A stretch of DNA of 64,000 nt from an uncultured Lachnospiraceae bacterium (GCA_947385425.1 CANDKY010000003.1:30467-94466); one strand, 5' to 3'; numbered from the stretch's first letter, positions 35,185 to 44,379 are shown. Numbers and translations: made by a program. Notes: generated from the letters alone by a model not told the origin.

Positions 35185-35835
35185 ATGGCTAAGTCAGAAG
35201 ATACTTTCCGGCAGGCATTGTCAGGAAAGAAGATACCGGTGCTGACATTGGATAATAAATGGCACCAGCTTTTTACACAGGCGCAGACGGAGATACCGGC
35301 GGAGGTACGGCGCGGGGAAGAGAAGCTCAACGAGCTGCTGAAACGGCAGGGGAAGCTGAATACCGAATCAAAGGAAATACGGAAGCTGAAGAAAAAGCTT
35401 ATGGCGGAAATTATGGAACTGGCAGATCAGACAGGGGGCAACCCGGATGCGAAACTGGAAAAGAAGATGGAGGAGAAGCAGCGCCTGATCAATGAGTGCA
35501 ACCAGAAACTGGAAGATTATGCCGATGAACTGAGATTGCTGCCTGGGGAAATTGACAGCACAAATTACAGGCTGATGCTGGCCACTATGGATATTTGTTA
35601 CCGCAGGATTTCCGAGAATACGAAGGATATTGAAGTTATTAACGATTGGGTGAAAGAAGTCCGGATAGAAATTAAGAAAAATCTGGTGCGCAAGGAGGAA
35701 AGGGAAAAATCCAATTTTGACCTGTATTCGTACATGCATGATATTTTCGGTGCGGAAGTGATTGAGATATTTGATATGAAATACAACCCGGAGGAGCGGA
35801 AGAAAGCAAGGGAAATGCGGATCAAAAAAACATGA
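35185..35835 (+). CDS. Coiled-coil hypothetical protein
   Basis: A 216-residue, highly charged cytoplasmic protein dominated by helices (EEKLNELLKRQGKLNTESKE, KLEKKMEEKQRLINECNQKL). A C-terminal part resembles no domain I can name (YSYMHDIFGAEVIEIFDMKY). It has the look of a conserved Lachnospiraceae hypothetical. GATAGGTGGG precedes ATG 35185. It lies between rex and the NAD(P)HX repair gene; no functional link is evident. Confidence 0.75.
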   Translation: MAKSEDTFRQALSGKKIPVLTLDNKWHQLFTQAQTEIPAEVRRGEEKLNELLKRQGKLNTESKEIRKLKKKLMAEIMELADQTGGNPDAKLEKKMEEKQRLINECNQKLEDYADELRLLPGEIDSTNYRLMLATMDICYRRISENTKDIEVINDWVKEVRIEIKKNLVRKEEREKSNFDLYSYMHDIFGAEVIEIFDMKYNPEERKKAREMRIKKT

Positions 35836-35987
35836 AAGATAAGATTACTGCGTATTTTTGCCCGGATTCGGGAAAGGCAGCCTGCTGCTGTGTATCCTGA
35901 GTTTGGGCAAGTATTTCATCCGGCCGGATGGAGTACTACAGGAAAGCCAAATAGGGCAACGGAGGGAACCGGAGGAGGGGACATAAT

Positions 35988-37574
35988 ATGGGAGAAAAGG
36001 AATATCTGCTCTCAGCGGAAGAAATGAAACGCTATGACAGGAATACGATAGAATATTTTGGTGTACCGTCGCTTGTCCTGATGGAGAGGGCCGCCCTGGC
36101 CGTGGCGGAAGAGATAGAGGCAAGGTGCGGGAAGGGAAAGAAAGTATTGGTGGCGGCAGGCTGCGGGAATAACGGAGGCGACGGGATTGCGGCAGGCCGT
36201 ATGCTGATGCTGGATGGTTATGATGTAGATATTTGGCTGGCAGGGGAACGGGCGAAGTGCAGCCGGGAGACGGCAAAGCAATTGGAGATAATTGAAAAAT
36301 ATGGGTGTCCCCTGCTAAGCAAAATCGGAGAAAAGGAATATGATATTATTGTGGATAGCCTATTTGGCATTGGGCTGTCCAGAGATTTGGAAGGAATTTA
36401 TGCACAGGCGGCGCAGGAGATAAACCGCAGGGATGCTTTTGTGTGTGCCGTGGATATCCCGTCCGGGATCCATACAGATACCGGGGCAGTGATGGGGGCT
36501 GCGGTAATGGCTGATTTAACAGTAACTTTTGCTTTTCGGAAGCTGGGACATATATTATATCCGGGCTGTCAGTATGCGGGGGAAGTTGTGTGCAGGCAGA
36601 TCGGTATTACGGAGGATAGTTTCTTAAGGCAAATGCCAAAGGTATACACCAGGCGGGGGTCGGCGGCACGGATGCTGCCGGACAGGGACGCAGGGGGCAA
36701 TAAAGGGACGTTTGGGAAGGCGCTGGTGATAGCGGGGAGCAGGGATATGAGCGGGGCATGCGAACTATGCGCCAAGAGTGTTTACCGCGCAGGCGCGGGT
36801 ATGGTGAAAGTGGTCACACCGGAAGAAAACCGTCTGATTATCCAGCATAAAGTACCGGAAGCGCTTCTTATGACGTACCGGCTGCAGGAGGAAAGTATGC
36901 CTTGCCGGAAGCCGGAGGAAGGCGCGGAAAGAGGGCCGGGCAGCCGGGGAATCTTTGAACAGGAGATGGAAAACCGGATGCGGCAGGCTTATGAATGGGC
37001 GGATGTCATTGTAGTCGGCCCGGGGATCGGGGTAAGCGAAGCGGCAGGGGAACTGCTGGCATGGTCGGTGATGTACACGCAAAAACCGCTTGTCATTGAT
37101 GCGGACGGTATCAACCTTCTTTCTATGGACAGGACGCTGAGGAAGTATATGGAGGAACATGCGGGGGACGGCAGGCCTGTCGTTATGACGCCCCATGTGG
37201 GGGAGTTTGCCAGGCTGTGCGGCGCACCCGCTGCGGAGGTTAAGGGGAATTTGCTTCATATGGCGAAGGAACTGGCGGACCGTTACGGATGTGTGATGGT
37301 GGCAAAGGATGCACGGACTGTGGTGGCATCCGCCGGGAAGGAGGGACGTTATCTGAACACGACCGGCAATGACGGCATGGCTACGGCCGGCATGGGAGAT
37401 GTGCTTGCAGGCATTATCGGGGGGTTGCTGGCACAGGGAATGGCGGCCGGGGATGCGGCGGAGGCAGGGGTTTATCTCCATGGCATGGCCGGCGATCTGG
37501 CTGCGAAAGAAATAGGGCGTTACGGGCTGATGGCCGGGGATGTGGTTTATACCCTGTCACGCTGTATCTGCTGA
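35988..37574 (+). CDS. nnr: Bifunctional NAD(P)HX epimerase / ADP-dependent NAD(P)HX dehydratase
   Basis: A 528-residue metabolite-repair enzyme that reconverts hydrated NAD(P)H. The N-terminal YjeF_N epimerase domain (about 1-215) has GCGNNGGDGIAAGR and AVDIPSGIHTDTG. The C-terminal dehydratase domain (about 225-528) has KGTFGKALVIAGS, VVGPGIG, VIDADGINLL, MTPHVGEFARLCG and GNDGMATAGMGDVLAG, which holds the catalytic GxGD. An insertion near 300-325 (CRKPEEGAERGPGSRG) is longer than usual. GGAGGAGGGG precedes ATG 35988. Downstream, alr follows after 105 bases, a common order in Firmicutes. Confidence 0.94.
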   Translation: MGEKEYLLSAEEMKRYDRNTIEYFGVPSLVLMERAALAVAEEIEARCGKGKKVLVAAGCGNNGGDGIAAGRMLMLDGYDVDIWLAGERAKCSRETAKQLEIIEKYGCPLLSKIGEKEYDIIVDSLFGIGLSRDLEGIYAQAAQEINRRDAFVCAVDIPSGIHTDTGAVMGAAVMADLTVTFAFRKLGHILYPGCQYAGEVVCRQIGITEDSFLRQMPKVYTRRGSAARMLPDRDAGGNKGTFGKALVIAGSRDMSGACELCAKSVYRAGAGMVKVVTPEENRLIIQHKVPEALLMTYRLQEESMPCRKPEEGAERGPGSRGIFEQEMENRMRQAYEWADVIVVGPGIGVSEAAGELLAWSVMYTQKPLVIDADGINLLSMDRTLRKYMEEHAGDGRPVVMTPHVGEFARLCGAPAAEVKGNLLHMAKELADRYGCVMVAKDARTVVASAGKEGRYLNTTGNDGMATAGMGDVLAGIIGGLLAQGMAAGDAAEAGVYLHGMAGDLAAKEIGRYGLMAGDVVYTLSRCIC

Positions 37575-37679
37575 ATTTACGAACTGGCAGGGCAGCGGCA
37601 AAATGGCGCAGGCAGTGGACTGATGCGGCAGTGCCGAAAGTCAGGAAATGCATTAGAACAGGCAAGGTGGATGGAATTG

Positions 37680-38867
37680 ATGGATAGATTGGAACAATAC
37701 AGCAGGATATATGCGGCTGTCGATTTGGATGCGGTTCTTTTTAATATAGAGCAGATGAAAGCGTGTATGGCGCCGGGGACACAGATGATTGGTGTGATAA
37801 AAACCGACGGGTACGGCCACGGGGCGGTGCCTATAGCGAGGGAGCTGGAAGGGGTTGGCTGTATTTCCGGTTTTGCTACGGCGACGGCGGAAGAGGCCCT
37901 GATATTAAGGGAGAGCGGCATCCGCAAACCGATACTGGTTCTTGGGTATGTATTCCCCTGTGCTTATGAGGAAATGATACGGAACGGGATACGGACGGCC
38001 GTTTTCCGTTTTGACACAATCGGGCAGTTGTCTGCCTGTGCCGGGCGCCTGGGGAAGGAAGCGGCAGTACATATCAAGGTAGATACAGGCATGTCGCGCA
38101 TTGGTATCCGGCCGGATGACGAGGGGATAAGGTTTGTGAAAAAAGTGCTGGATACGCCGGGACTTTTGTTGGAAGGGATTTTTACCCATTTTGCGCGGGC
38201 GGACGAAAGGGATAAGTCCTCGGCGGAAGGGCAGCTTGCCTGTTTCCGGCAGTTTACGGCGCACATAGAGAAAGAAACCGGATACCGCGTCCCGGTCTGC
38301 CACTGTTCAAACAGCGCGGGGCTTATGGAGATGCGGGAAGCGGATATGGACGCAGTGCGCGCCGGGATTGCCCTTTATGGGCTGTGGCCGTCAGAAGAGA
38401 TGGCCAGGGACCGGATTTCCCTGAAACCAGCCATGGAAATAAAGAGCCGGATTATATATATAAAGGAGATCGGGGCGGGGACACCGGTAAGCTACGGCGG
38501 GACTTTCACCGCCAGGCAGCCGATGAAAGTGGCCACGGTTCCGGTAGGCTACGGGGACGGCTACCCGAGAGGGCTTTCGGGGAAAGGTTCCATACTGGTG
38601 CGGGGAAAAAGGGCGCCTGTCCTTGGCAGGATCTGTATGGATCAGTTCATGGCAGATGTGACGGATATCCCGGAAGCGAAAGAAGGGGACTGGGTGACTC
38701 TTGTTGGCAGGGACGGGAAAGATGAGATAACCATGGAAGAACTGGGGGGACTGTCCGGGAGGTTCAATTATGAGCTGGCCTGCTGCATAGGGAAAAGGGT
38801 GCCGCGCGTATATGTTAAGTCGGGGGAGATAGTCGGGACAAAAGATTATTTTCATGATTTTAGCTAG
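37680..38867 (+). CDS. alr: Alanine racemase
   Basis: A 395-residue PLP enzyme producing D-alanine for peptidoglycan. The PLP lysine is Lys 41 in VIKTDGYGHG, and the second catalytic base Tyr lies in VSYGGTF. HCSNSAG and YGLWPSE are also typical. Length is standard. Start: ATG 37680 has AAGGTGG with 9-base spacing; an in-frame ATG at 37671 overlaps that site. It is followed after 68 bases by mazF, reproducing part of the alr-ndoA arrangement of Bacillota. Confidence 0.95.
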   Translation: MDRLEQYSRIYAAVDLDAVLFNIEQMKACMAPGTQMIGVIKTDGYGHGAVPIARELEGVGCISGFATATAEEALILRESGIRKPILVLGYVFPCAYEEMIRNGIRTAVFRFDTIGQLSACAGRLGKEAAVHIKVDTGMSRIGIRPDDEGIRFVKKVLDTPGLLLEGIFTHFARADERDKSSAEGQLACFRQFTAHIEKETGYRVPVCHCSNSAGLMEMREADMDAVRAGIALYGLWPSEEMARDRISLKPAMEIKSRIIYIKEIGAGTPVSYGGTFTARQPMKVATVPVGYGDGYPRGLSGKGSILVRGKRAPVLGRICMDQFMADVTDIPEAKEGDWVTLVGRDGKDEITMEELGGLSGRFNYELACCIGKRVPRVYVKSGEIVGTKDYFHDFS

Positions 38868-38935
38868 AAAATGAATACCTTCGGATAAACTGGCAATAAT
38901 TTAGCCATACAAGTTTATAATGAAGGGTGAGAAAA

Positions 38936-39292
38936 ATGAAGCGAGGAGATATTTATTATGCGGACTTACGGCCGGTCATCGGTTCAGAACAGGGCGGTGT
39001 GCGGCCGGTGCTTATCATACAGAACGATGTGGGGAATAAACACAGCCCGACGGTAATCTGTGCGGCGATTACGTCGAAGCTGAACAAGGCAAAGCTGCCT
39101 ACCCATATAGAACTCAATGCGGACAGATACGATATGGTTAAGGACTCCGTGATTTTATTGGAGCAGCTTCGGACAATCGATAAGAAGAGGCTGAAGGATA
39201 AGGTATGCCATCTGGACAGTGAGATTATGGAGAAAGTGAATGAAGGGCTGCTGATCAGCCTGGAGTTAAATGCGTATAGCCATAATACATAA
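38936..39292 (+). CDS. MazF/NdoA-type mRNA endoribonuclease toxin
   Basis: A 118-residue PemK/MazF toxin. The N-terminal motif is [20 protein letters not shown], followed by RPVLIIQND and TVICAAITS. The conserved core and full length suggest an active enzyme that cuts mRNA at specific sites. AAGGG precedes ATG 38936 by 8 bases; the GTG at 38927 is less likely. No antitoxin gene fits in the 68 bases between alr and this gene, unlike the ndoAI-ndoA pair of Bacillus. TATAAT at 38916-38921 lies just before the ribosome site and is probably coincidental. A stem AAGCGGGG/CCCCGCTT (39295-39351) follows the stop without a T-run. Confidence 0.9.
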   Translation: MKRGDIYYADLRPVIGSEQGGVRPVLIIQNDVGNKHSPTVICAAITSKLNKAKLPTHIELNADRYDMVKDSVILLEQLRTIDKKRLKDKVCHLDSEIMEKVNEGLLISLELNAYSHNT

Positions 39293-39420
39293 GAAAGCGG
39301 GGAAGTGCGCCGGCTCCGCTTAAAAGTGTTTTCCTTATGGAAGCCCCGCTTGACGGAACCAAAGTAAAATGATATAGTTTACAATGATATTTTATGTCAA
39401 ACAGAGAAGGAGATGGGATT

Positions 39421-40821
39421 ATGGACGACGGCGGGCCTACTGCCAGTATTATTCTATTCATAGTATTGATATTTATCGATATGTTTTTTTATGGATTTGG
39501 TGCGGCGATACACGGGCTGAACGCAAAGGATATTGAGAAGCGGGCAAAGGAAGAAAACGACAGGAAATCGCGCAGGCTGGCGGAAATTATAGAAAACCCG
39601 GCCAAATATGTGAATACGGTGCAGTTGATTGTCACGCTGATCAATATTATTATGGGCGGTTTTTACCTCAGCATATGGCTGAGGCATATCCGCAGGCTGG
39701 TATCAAAGTATATGGCAGGAAGTACGGCTGGAATAGTAACGGAAAAAATTGAAATAGCGGGAGCGGTTTCTTTGGTAGTTACCGTGGTGATACTTCTGTA
39801 CATATTGCTGACCTTTGGCGTACTGGTGCCAAAGACAGTGGCATCCAGATATCCGGATAAATGGGCGTACATGTGTATAAACTCCGTTTATTTTGTGATG
39901 AAGGCATTGTCCCCGTTTACCGGTGCAGTGACATGGAGCACAAACTCCATCCTGCGGCTTTTCGGCATCCGGGCGGATGAAGGGCTGGCAGACGTAACGG
40001 AAGAAGAGATTATATCCATGGTAAATGAAGGGCACGAGCAGGGTGTCCTGCAGGCTGCGGAAGCGGAAATGATCACCAATATTTTTGAATTTGGCGATAA
40101 GGAAGCGAAAGACATTATGACTCACCGGGGAGACATGGTCTGTGTGGAAGGCAGCCAGCCTTTACGGGAAGCAATGGAATTTATGCTGGAATCAAATAAC
40201 AGCCGTTTCCCGGTTTATGAGGAAAACCTGGATCATATAACAGGGATTTTACATTTGCGTGACGTCATGCGTCTGCATTTTGGTGAGACAGAGCAGGAGC
40301 GGCCGGTGTGCGGGATAGAAGGTCTGTTAAGGGAGCCTGTTTTCATTCCCGAGACGAAGAACATAGATGCCCTGTTCCAGATGATGCAGTCTTCGAAAAC
40401 GCAGATGGTTATCGTGGTGGACGAATACGGGCAGACATCAGGGCTGCTTGCCATGGAAGATATCCTGGAGGAGATTGTGGGCAACCTGATGGATGAATAT
40501 GATGAGGACGAAGAGTATATAGAAGCCACAGGCAATGAGGACGAGTATATTATAGAAGGGAAGGTTCCGCTGCGGGAACTGGAAGAGCGATTCGGGATTC
40601 AGTTCCAGGAGGAAGAGTTTGATACGTTAAACGGCTTTATGATTTCAAAGCTGGACAAGATCCCGGAGGACAACGAGGAATTTGAAGCAGAAGTAGACGG
40701 CTACAATTTCCGGATCCTGACTGTGGAAAACAAGATGATACAGAGCGTGCTGGTCACCAAGATAAAGAAGGAAGGGACAGATGAGGAAGACGGCGTGGAA
40801 GAACATGCCGATGATGAGTAG
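39421..40821 (+). CDS. CNNM/CorC-HlyC family membrane transporter-like protein
   Basis: A 466-residue protein. The N-terminal CNNM domain has about four hydrophobic segments (IILFIVLIFIDMFFYGFGAA, LIVTLINIIMGGFYLSIW, VSLVVTVVILLYILLTFGVL). Two CBS motifs follow (about 220-350: DIMTHRGDMVCV, SRFPVYEENLDHITGILHLR, TQMVIVVDEYGQTSGLLAME). A CorC_HlyC domain closes the protein (EYIIEGKVPLRELEERFGIQ). The family is linked to Mg2+/Co2+ efflux and is often mis-called hemolysin. AAGGAGATGGG precedes ATG 39421; an earlier in-frame ATG at 39394 has no such site. The stop runs directly into the repeat array of the yebC leader. Confidence 0.92.
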   Translation: MDDGGPTASIILFIVLIFIDMFFYGFGAAIHGLNAKDIEKRAKEENDRKSRRLAEIIENPAKYVNTVQLIVTLINIIMGGFYLSIWLRHIRRLVSKYMAGSTAGIVTEKIEIAGAVSLVVTVVILLYILLTFGVLVPKTVASRYPDKWAYMCINSVYFVMKALSPFTGAVTWSTNSILRLFGIRADEGLADVTEEEIISMVNEGHEQGVLQAAEAEMITNIFEFGDKEAKDIMTHRGDMVCVEGSQPLREAMEFMLESNNSRFPVYEENLDHITGILHLRDVMRLHFGETEQERPVCGIEGLLREPVFIPETKNIDALFQMMQSSKTQMVIVVDEYGQTSGLLAMEDILEEIVGNLMDEYDEDEEYIEATGNEDEYIIEGKVPLRELEERFGIQFQEEEFDTLNGFMISKLDKIPEDNEEFEAEVDGYNFRILTVENKMIQSVLVTKIKKEGTDEEDGVEEHADDE

Positions 40822-41278
40822 TGGTACTGGAGCGGGTTTATACGGAACTGGAAACAGTAAGAACCCGCACTAGTGCCTGGAGGAAAAGCCGGCTGAGGAA
40901 CAGACGGATTTTTCTCCAATGAGCAGTGGTACTGGGGCGGGATCTTACGGAACTGGAAACAGTAAGAACCCGCACCAGTGCCTGGAGGAAAAGCCGGCTG
41001 AGGAACAGACGGATTTTCCTCCAAGGAGCAGTGGTACTGGAGCGGGTTTATACGGAACTGGAAACAGTAAGAACCCGCGCCAGTGCCTGGAGGAAAAGCC
41101 GGCTGAGGAACAGACGGATTTTTCTCCAAAGAGTAGTGGTACTGGAGCGGGTTTTTACGGAACTGGAAACAGTAAGAACCCGCGCCAGTGCCTGGAGGAA
41201 AAGCCGGCTGAGGAACAGACGGATTTTTCTCCAAAGAGTAGTGGTACTGGAGCGGGTTTTTACGGAACTGGAATAGGA
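40822..41278 (+). repeat. Four-and-a-half-unit tandem hairpin array in the yebC leader
   Basis: The period is exactly 105 bp, with GGAACTGGAAACAG at 40844, 40949, 41054 and 41159. The final copy at 41264 reads GGAACTGGAATAGGAG and provides the yebC ribosome site. GGTACTGGAGCGGGTT before the motif pairs with AACCCGCACCAGTGCC after it, leaving the motif in the loop. A second stem, GGAGGAAAA with TTTTTCTCC, follows. Because 105 is divisible by three, reading frames run through the array on both strands; these are not genes. The array starts right after the stop of the CNNM gene. Confidence 0.92.
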
Positions 41279-41288
41279 GAAAAAAGAT

Positions 41289-42017
41289 ATGTCAGGACAT
41301 TCAAAATTTGCGAATATTAAGCATAAGAAGGAAAAAAATGACGCCGCAAAAGGCAAGATTTTCACGATAATCGGAAGGGAAATCGCGGTGGCGGTGAAAG
41401 AAGGCGGCCCGGATCCGGCCAATAATTTCAAGCTGGCGCAGGTAATCGCGAAAGCAAAATCAAACAATATGCCAAACGATACAATAGATCGCGGCATCAA
41501 GAAGGCAGCGGGCGATGTAGGCAATGTGAATTACAAGTACGTAACTTATGAAGGCTACGGCCCCGGCGGCATTGCCATTATTGTAGACGCCCTGACGGAT
41601 AACCAGAACCGGACGGCGGCTAATATCAGGAATGCGTTTACCAAAGGGCAGGGAAGCATAGGCACACAAGGGTGCGTGTCTTTTATGTTTGACAAAAAGG
41701 GGCAGATTATCATTGACAAGGAAGAATGTTCGGCGGAGTCTGACGATCTGATGATGATGGCATTGGATGCGGGTGCGGAAGATTTTGCCGAGGAAGAGGA
41801 CAGCTATGAGATCCTGACGGATCCTGACGGCTTTGAGGATGTGAGGAAAGCGCTGGAGGAAGCGGGAATACAGATGGCTTCCGCGGATGTAACGATGATT
41901 CCGCAAAACTATGTGGAATTAACGGACGAGACGGCAGTAAAGAATCTGCAAAAGACGCTGGATCTTCTGGATGAGGATGATGACGTGCAGGCGGTATACC
42001 ATAATTGGGATGAATAG
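41289..42017 (+). CDS. yebC: YebC/TACO1-family protein
   Basis: A 242-residue member of the YebC family, variously described as a transcriptional regulator or a translation factor easing ribosome stalling at proline stretches. It begins MSGHSKFANIKHKKEKNDAA and contains YEGYGPGGIAIIVDALTDN, TKGQGSIGTQGCVSFMF and MIPQNYVELTDE, all family hallmarks. Full length. The ribosome site AGGAG is the last part of the upstream repeat array. It is followed after 59 bases by a membrane protein gene. Confidence 0.95.
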   Translation: MSGHSKFANIKHKKEKNDAAKGKIFTIIGREIAVAVKEGGPDPANNFKLAQVIAKAKSNNMPNDTIDRGIKKAAGDVGNVNYKYVTYEGYGPGGIAIIVDALTDNQNRTAANIRNAFTKGQGSIGTQGCVSFMFDKKGQIIIDKEECSAESDDLMMMALDAGAEDFAEEEDSYEILTDPDGFEDVRKALEEAGIQMASADVTMIPQNYVELTDETAVKNLQKTLDLLDEDDDVQAVYHNWDE

Positions 42018-42076
42018 GGCGGCGGCTTAAGTGAATGGCATTGGTAGCAGGTATTAAGGCTTCAGGAGAAAAGGGC

Positions 42077-43999
42077 ATGGAGATGAAGAAAACATGGTTG
42101 AGTTACCCGCTATGGCTGATATATTCCATATTTACGGCAATGTCTGCTGCCGCGTATTTTTCGTGGTTCAGTATATATGTATGGGGATTTGGGCAAAACC
42201 AGACAGCCGTGTGGATATGTCTGATGTTCTGTGCCGTTGCAGGTATATGGTTTGCCGGATATAAGCTGGCTGGCCTGCTGGGACGCAGGCTGGTATGGCG
42301 CCTGGGCCGTGGGACATCCGGCAGACGCCTGGCGGCGGTACTGGAAGCCTTGCTTGTACTGGGGCTATGTACGGCGGCGGTTTTTAGCCGCCTGTATCTG
42401 CTGTTCAACTTTGACGGAGAAATAACGGGCGGTATTTTTTATGATATGGCGTTGGTGAGGGCAGACGGGGAAATCCCATGGACAGTCCGTGGTGTTTCCT
42501 ATTCTGGTATCCTCTATACGTCATTTCTTTCTTTTGTACTTTCTTTTACGGGCAACAAGGCGGCGGCAGGGGCAATGCTGCAGCTAGTGCTTCAGGTTGC
42601 CGCTATATTTGTTTTCTACTTTGCCGGGAAGCTTTTAGCCGGGCGCGGGGAAGCCCTGTGCGCGCTTGGGATTATGGCTTTTGCGCCGGATTTATGTGCG
42701 GGGATTTTGATACTGACACCGGAAGCGCTTTATTTCCTCCTGTATGCGTTTGGGCTGCTGCTGTGCGGTTTATACAGGAAAAAGTCCGGCAGTGCGGCGG
42801 GCCGGAAAAAGGGGTATGTTATGGCGATAGCCTGCGGGCTTTACATTGGCTGGGTGAGTTTGCTGGACATAGCGGGCTGGACGCTGCTTGCGGCAATGTT
42901 TCTCCCTGGGGGCGGTGCTTATCGGCGCGGTACTGCAAGCCTTGCCGGCAGGCAGAGGGATAAAGACGGGAAAGATAAAATAAACAGGAAAAATAATCTG
43001 GGGATATGGGGACAATGGGCAGTGTGTGCTTTGGCATCCCTGGCAGCGGTATTCCTGCTCCTTGGGATTCATGTCCGGGCATACGGATATCCGTATGAAG
43101 AAGTGCTTTCCGCATGGCTGGGATATCCGGCGCGGCAGCTATCCCTTTCGGCGGCGGATATTTTCTGGAGGATTGGCGCAGAACCGTTTTCCTGGATGGG
43201 CCTGCTGATCTGCCTGTGCGGGACTCTGAATGTTATCGGTTTTTGGCCCGGAAAAACGCAGAAGCAGGATTGCTGGATTCTTATACTGCTTTTTCTTCTG
43301 GTCTTTCAGATTTTTCATATCGGCGGAATGGAATATGGGATTTTACTGACTGCAGTGGAGGGGGTTTTAGCCGGAATAGGGCTCTGTTCTATGGGAAATC
43401 ACGGAAATAGCATTCATCCGGTAAAAGAAAACAGCGCGGTATATGAGAAAATATGTGCGGAGGAAGAGAAAAGTGCGGCCGGGAGAGTGAGGGCAGAAGA
43501 AATAGATGCCGCGGCAGCGGGAAAACAGGGGGCAGAGGAAGGGAAAGGTGCTGCGGTATGGAAAACAGTGATTAAAGAAGGGGAAAACGCTGCGGCGGGG
43601 AAAACAGTGATTAAAGAAGAACCAGACAGTGTATTATCCGGGAAAGCCCTGGGAGAAGAAGCGGGCGGTGCGCCCTCCTGGAGAGACATGGAAGAAGTAT
43701 ACGGTGTGGTAGATGAGAAAGCCTGGGTAGAAGAAAAGTATGACATGGCAGTTGCAAACGCCCTGGAACAGACGTATACTTCAACGAAGGAACAGGCCCG
43801 GGCGGAGAAAGGGCATGGCACGGCAAAGGGAGTAAACGAAGAACTGCAGGAGGAAAAGCCGAAAGTAAAATTGCTGGATAATCCTTTGCCTTTGCCCAGG
43901 AAACATGTGAAACGGGTGATGACTTATGCGAAAGATGTGGAGGGTGATGAAATGGAATTTGATTTTTCCGTAGAGGAAAGTGATGATTTTGACATATAA
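42077..43999 (+). CDS. Polytopic membrane protein, possible GT-C fold, with long charged tail
   Basis: A 640-residue protein. The first 440 residues hold about 10 hydrophobic segments (for example PLWLIYSIFTAMSAAAYFSW, LYTSFLSFVLSFTGNKAA, VLQVAAIFVFYFAG). Their spacing recalls GT-C glycosyltransferases (PMT/ArnT-like), but I see no catalytic motif I would rely on. The tail (about 450-640) is charged, with an internal repeat (KTVIKEGENAAAG, then KTVIKEEPDS). It ends with PKVKLLDNPLPLPRKHVKRV and an acidic terminus. Start: ATG 42077 has CAGGAGAAAAGGG before it. It lies 59 bases after yebC, and a stop-linked repeat starts 4 bases after its stop. Confidence 0.75.
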   Translation: MEMKKTWLSYPLWLIYSIFTAMSAAAYFSWFSIYVWGFGQNQTAVWICLMFCAVAGIWFAGYKLAGLLGRRLVWRLGRGTSGRRLAAVLEALLVLGLCTAAVFSRLYLLFNFDGEITGGIFYDMALVRADGEIPWTVRGVSYSGILYTSFLSFVLSFTGNKAAAGAMLQLVLQVAAIFVFYFAGKLLAGRGEALCALGIMAFAPDLCAGILILTPEALYFLLYAFGLLLCGLYRKKSGSAAGRKKGYVMAIACGLYIGWVSLLDIAGWTLLAAMFLPGGGAYRRGTASLAGRQRDKDGKDKINRKNNLGIWGQWAVCALASLAAVFLLLGIHVRAYGYPYEEVLSAWLGYPARQLSLSAADIFWRIGAEPFSWMGLLICLCGTLNVIGFWPGKTQKQDCWILILLFLLVFQIFHIGGMEYGILLTAVEGVLAGIGLCSMGNHGNSIHPVKENSAVYEKICAEEEKSAAGRVRAEEIDAAAAGKQGAEEGKGAAVWKTVIKEGENAAAGKTVIKEEPDSVLSGKALGEEAGGAPSWRDMEEVYGVVDEKAWVEEKYDMAVANALEQTYTSTKEQARAEKGHGTAKGVNEELQEEKPKVKLLDNPLPLPRKHVKRVMTYAKDVEGDEMEFDFSVEESDDFDI

Positions 44000-44002
44000 T
44001 AA

Positions 44003-44126
44003 CGTGAAAAGAAGCTCTAAGGCGTCAAAGGACGCCGCCTAAGAGCTTCTAGGGTTTGCCATGCAGGATGCATGGGCAAACCCGTTTCACGCGGAAGAAT
44101 GCCCCAAAAGAGGGCATTCTTCCAGG
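44003..44126 (+). repeat. Stop-codon-linked multi-hairpin element, copy 4
   Basis: It begins 4 bases after the TAA of the membrane protein gene with CGTGAAAAGAAGCTCTAAGG. All three hairpins and the outer stem CGTGAAA/TTTCACG are present. Hairpin 3 reads GGAAGAATGCCC with GGGCATTCTTCC, a compensated change relative to GGAAGAACGCC/GGCGTTCTTCC. The shared tail (GTTCATGG, GGATTTGGGCTGC) runs into the truncated MITE at 44154. Confidence 0.88.
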
Positions 44127-44153
44127 TTGTTCATGGATGGATTTGGGCTGCTG

Positions 44154-44351
44154 CAGAAAAATCTGCTTTTTGCCATATGTGCACGACAGTTTGTGAGAGG
44201 TTTGCACCAAATGAAGGGCGCATAGCGGGCTATGTAACCTGAATTTGGCAGACCAAGTGGTCAAGACTAATTTAGTCTTAATATCGCGCAAAGTGGTGAA
44301 GCGGTTATACCGCGTGCAGATGGTGGGAATGATTTTTCAAACACGCTCTAG
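44154..44351 (-). mobile_element. Truncated copy of the 221-bp MITE, inverted
   Basis: The sequence matches the reverse complement of 62901-63121 over most of its length, including the palindrome AAGACTAATTTAGTCTT and the stretch GAAGGGCGCATAGCGGGCTA. The 44332-44351 end carries the terminal repeat ATTTTTCAAACACGCTCTAG. The other end lacks the first 12 or so bases of the repeat and merges with the tail of the preceding element. It forms part of the leader of the GNAT gene. Confidence 0.82.
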
Positions 44352-44379
44352 GCAAACATACAAGAGAGGGAAAGTTATT

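Noticed and set aside
38916-38921. TATAAT as a promoter of mazF
   Set aside because: It lies only a few bases before the ribosome site and has no well-spaced -35 box.
40701-41524. Open frames on both strands in the yebC leader (repeated FPPGTGAGSYCFQFR or SSGTGAGFYGTGNS peptides)
   Set aside because: The 105-bp period is a multiple of three, so frames stay open by chance; the sequence is explained by the array.
44245-44379. N-terminal extension of the GNAT protein
   Set aside because: It is encoded by the truncated MITE; GTG 44380 has a ribosome site and begins the family similarity.
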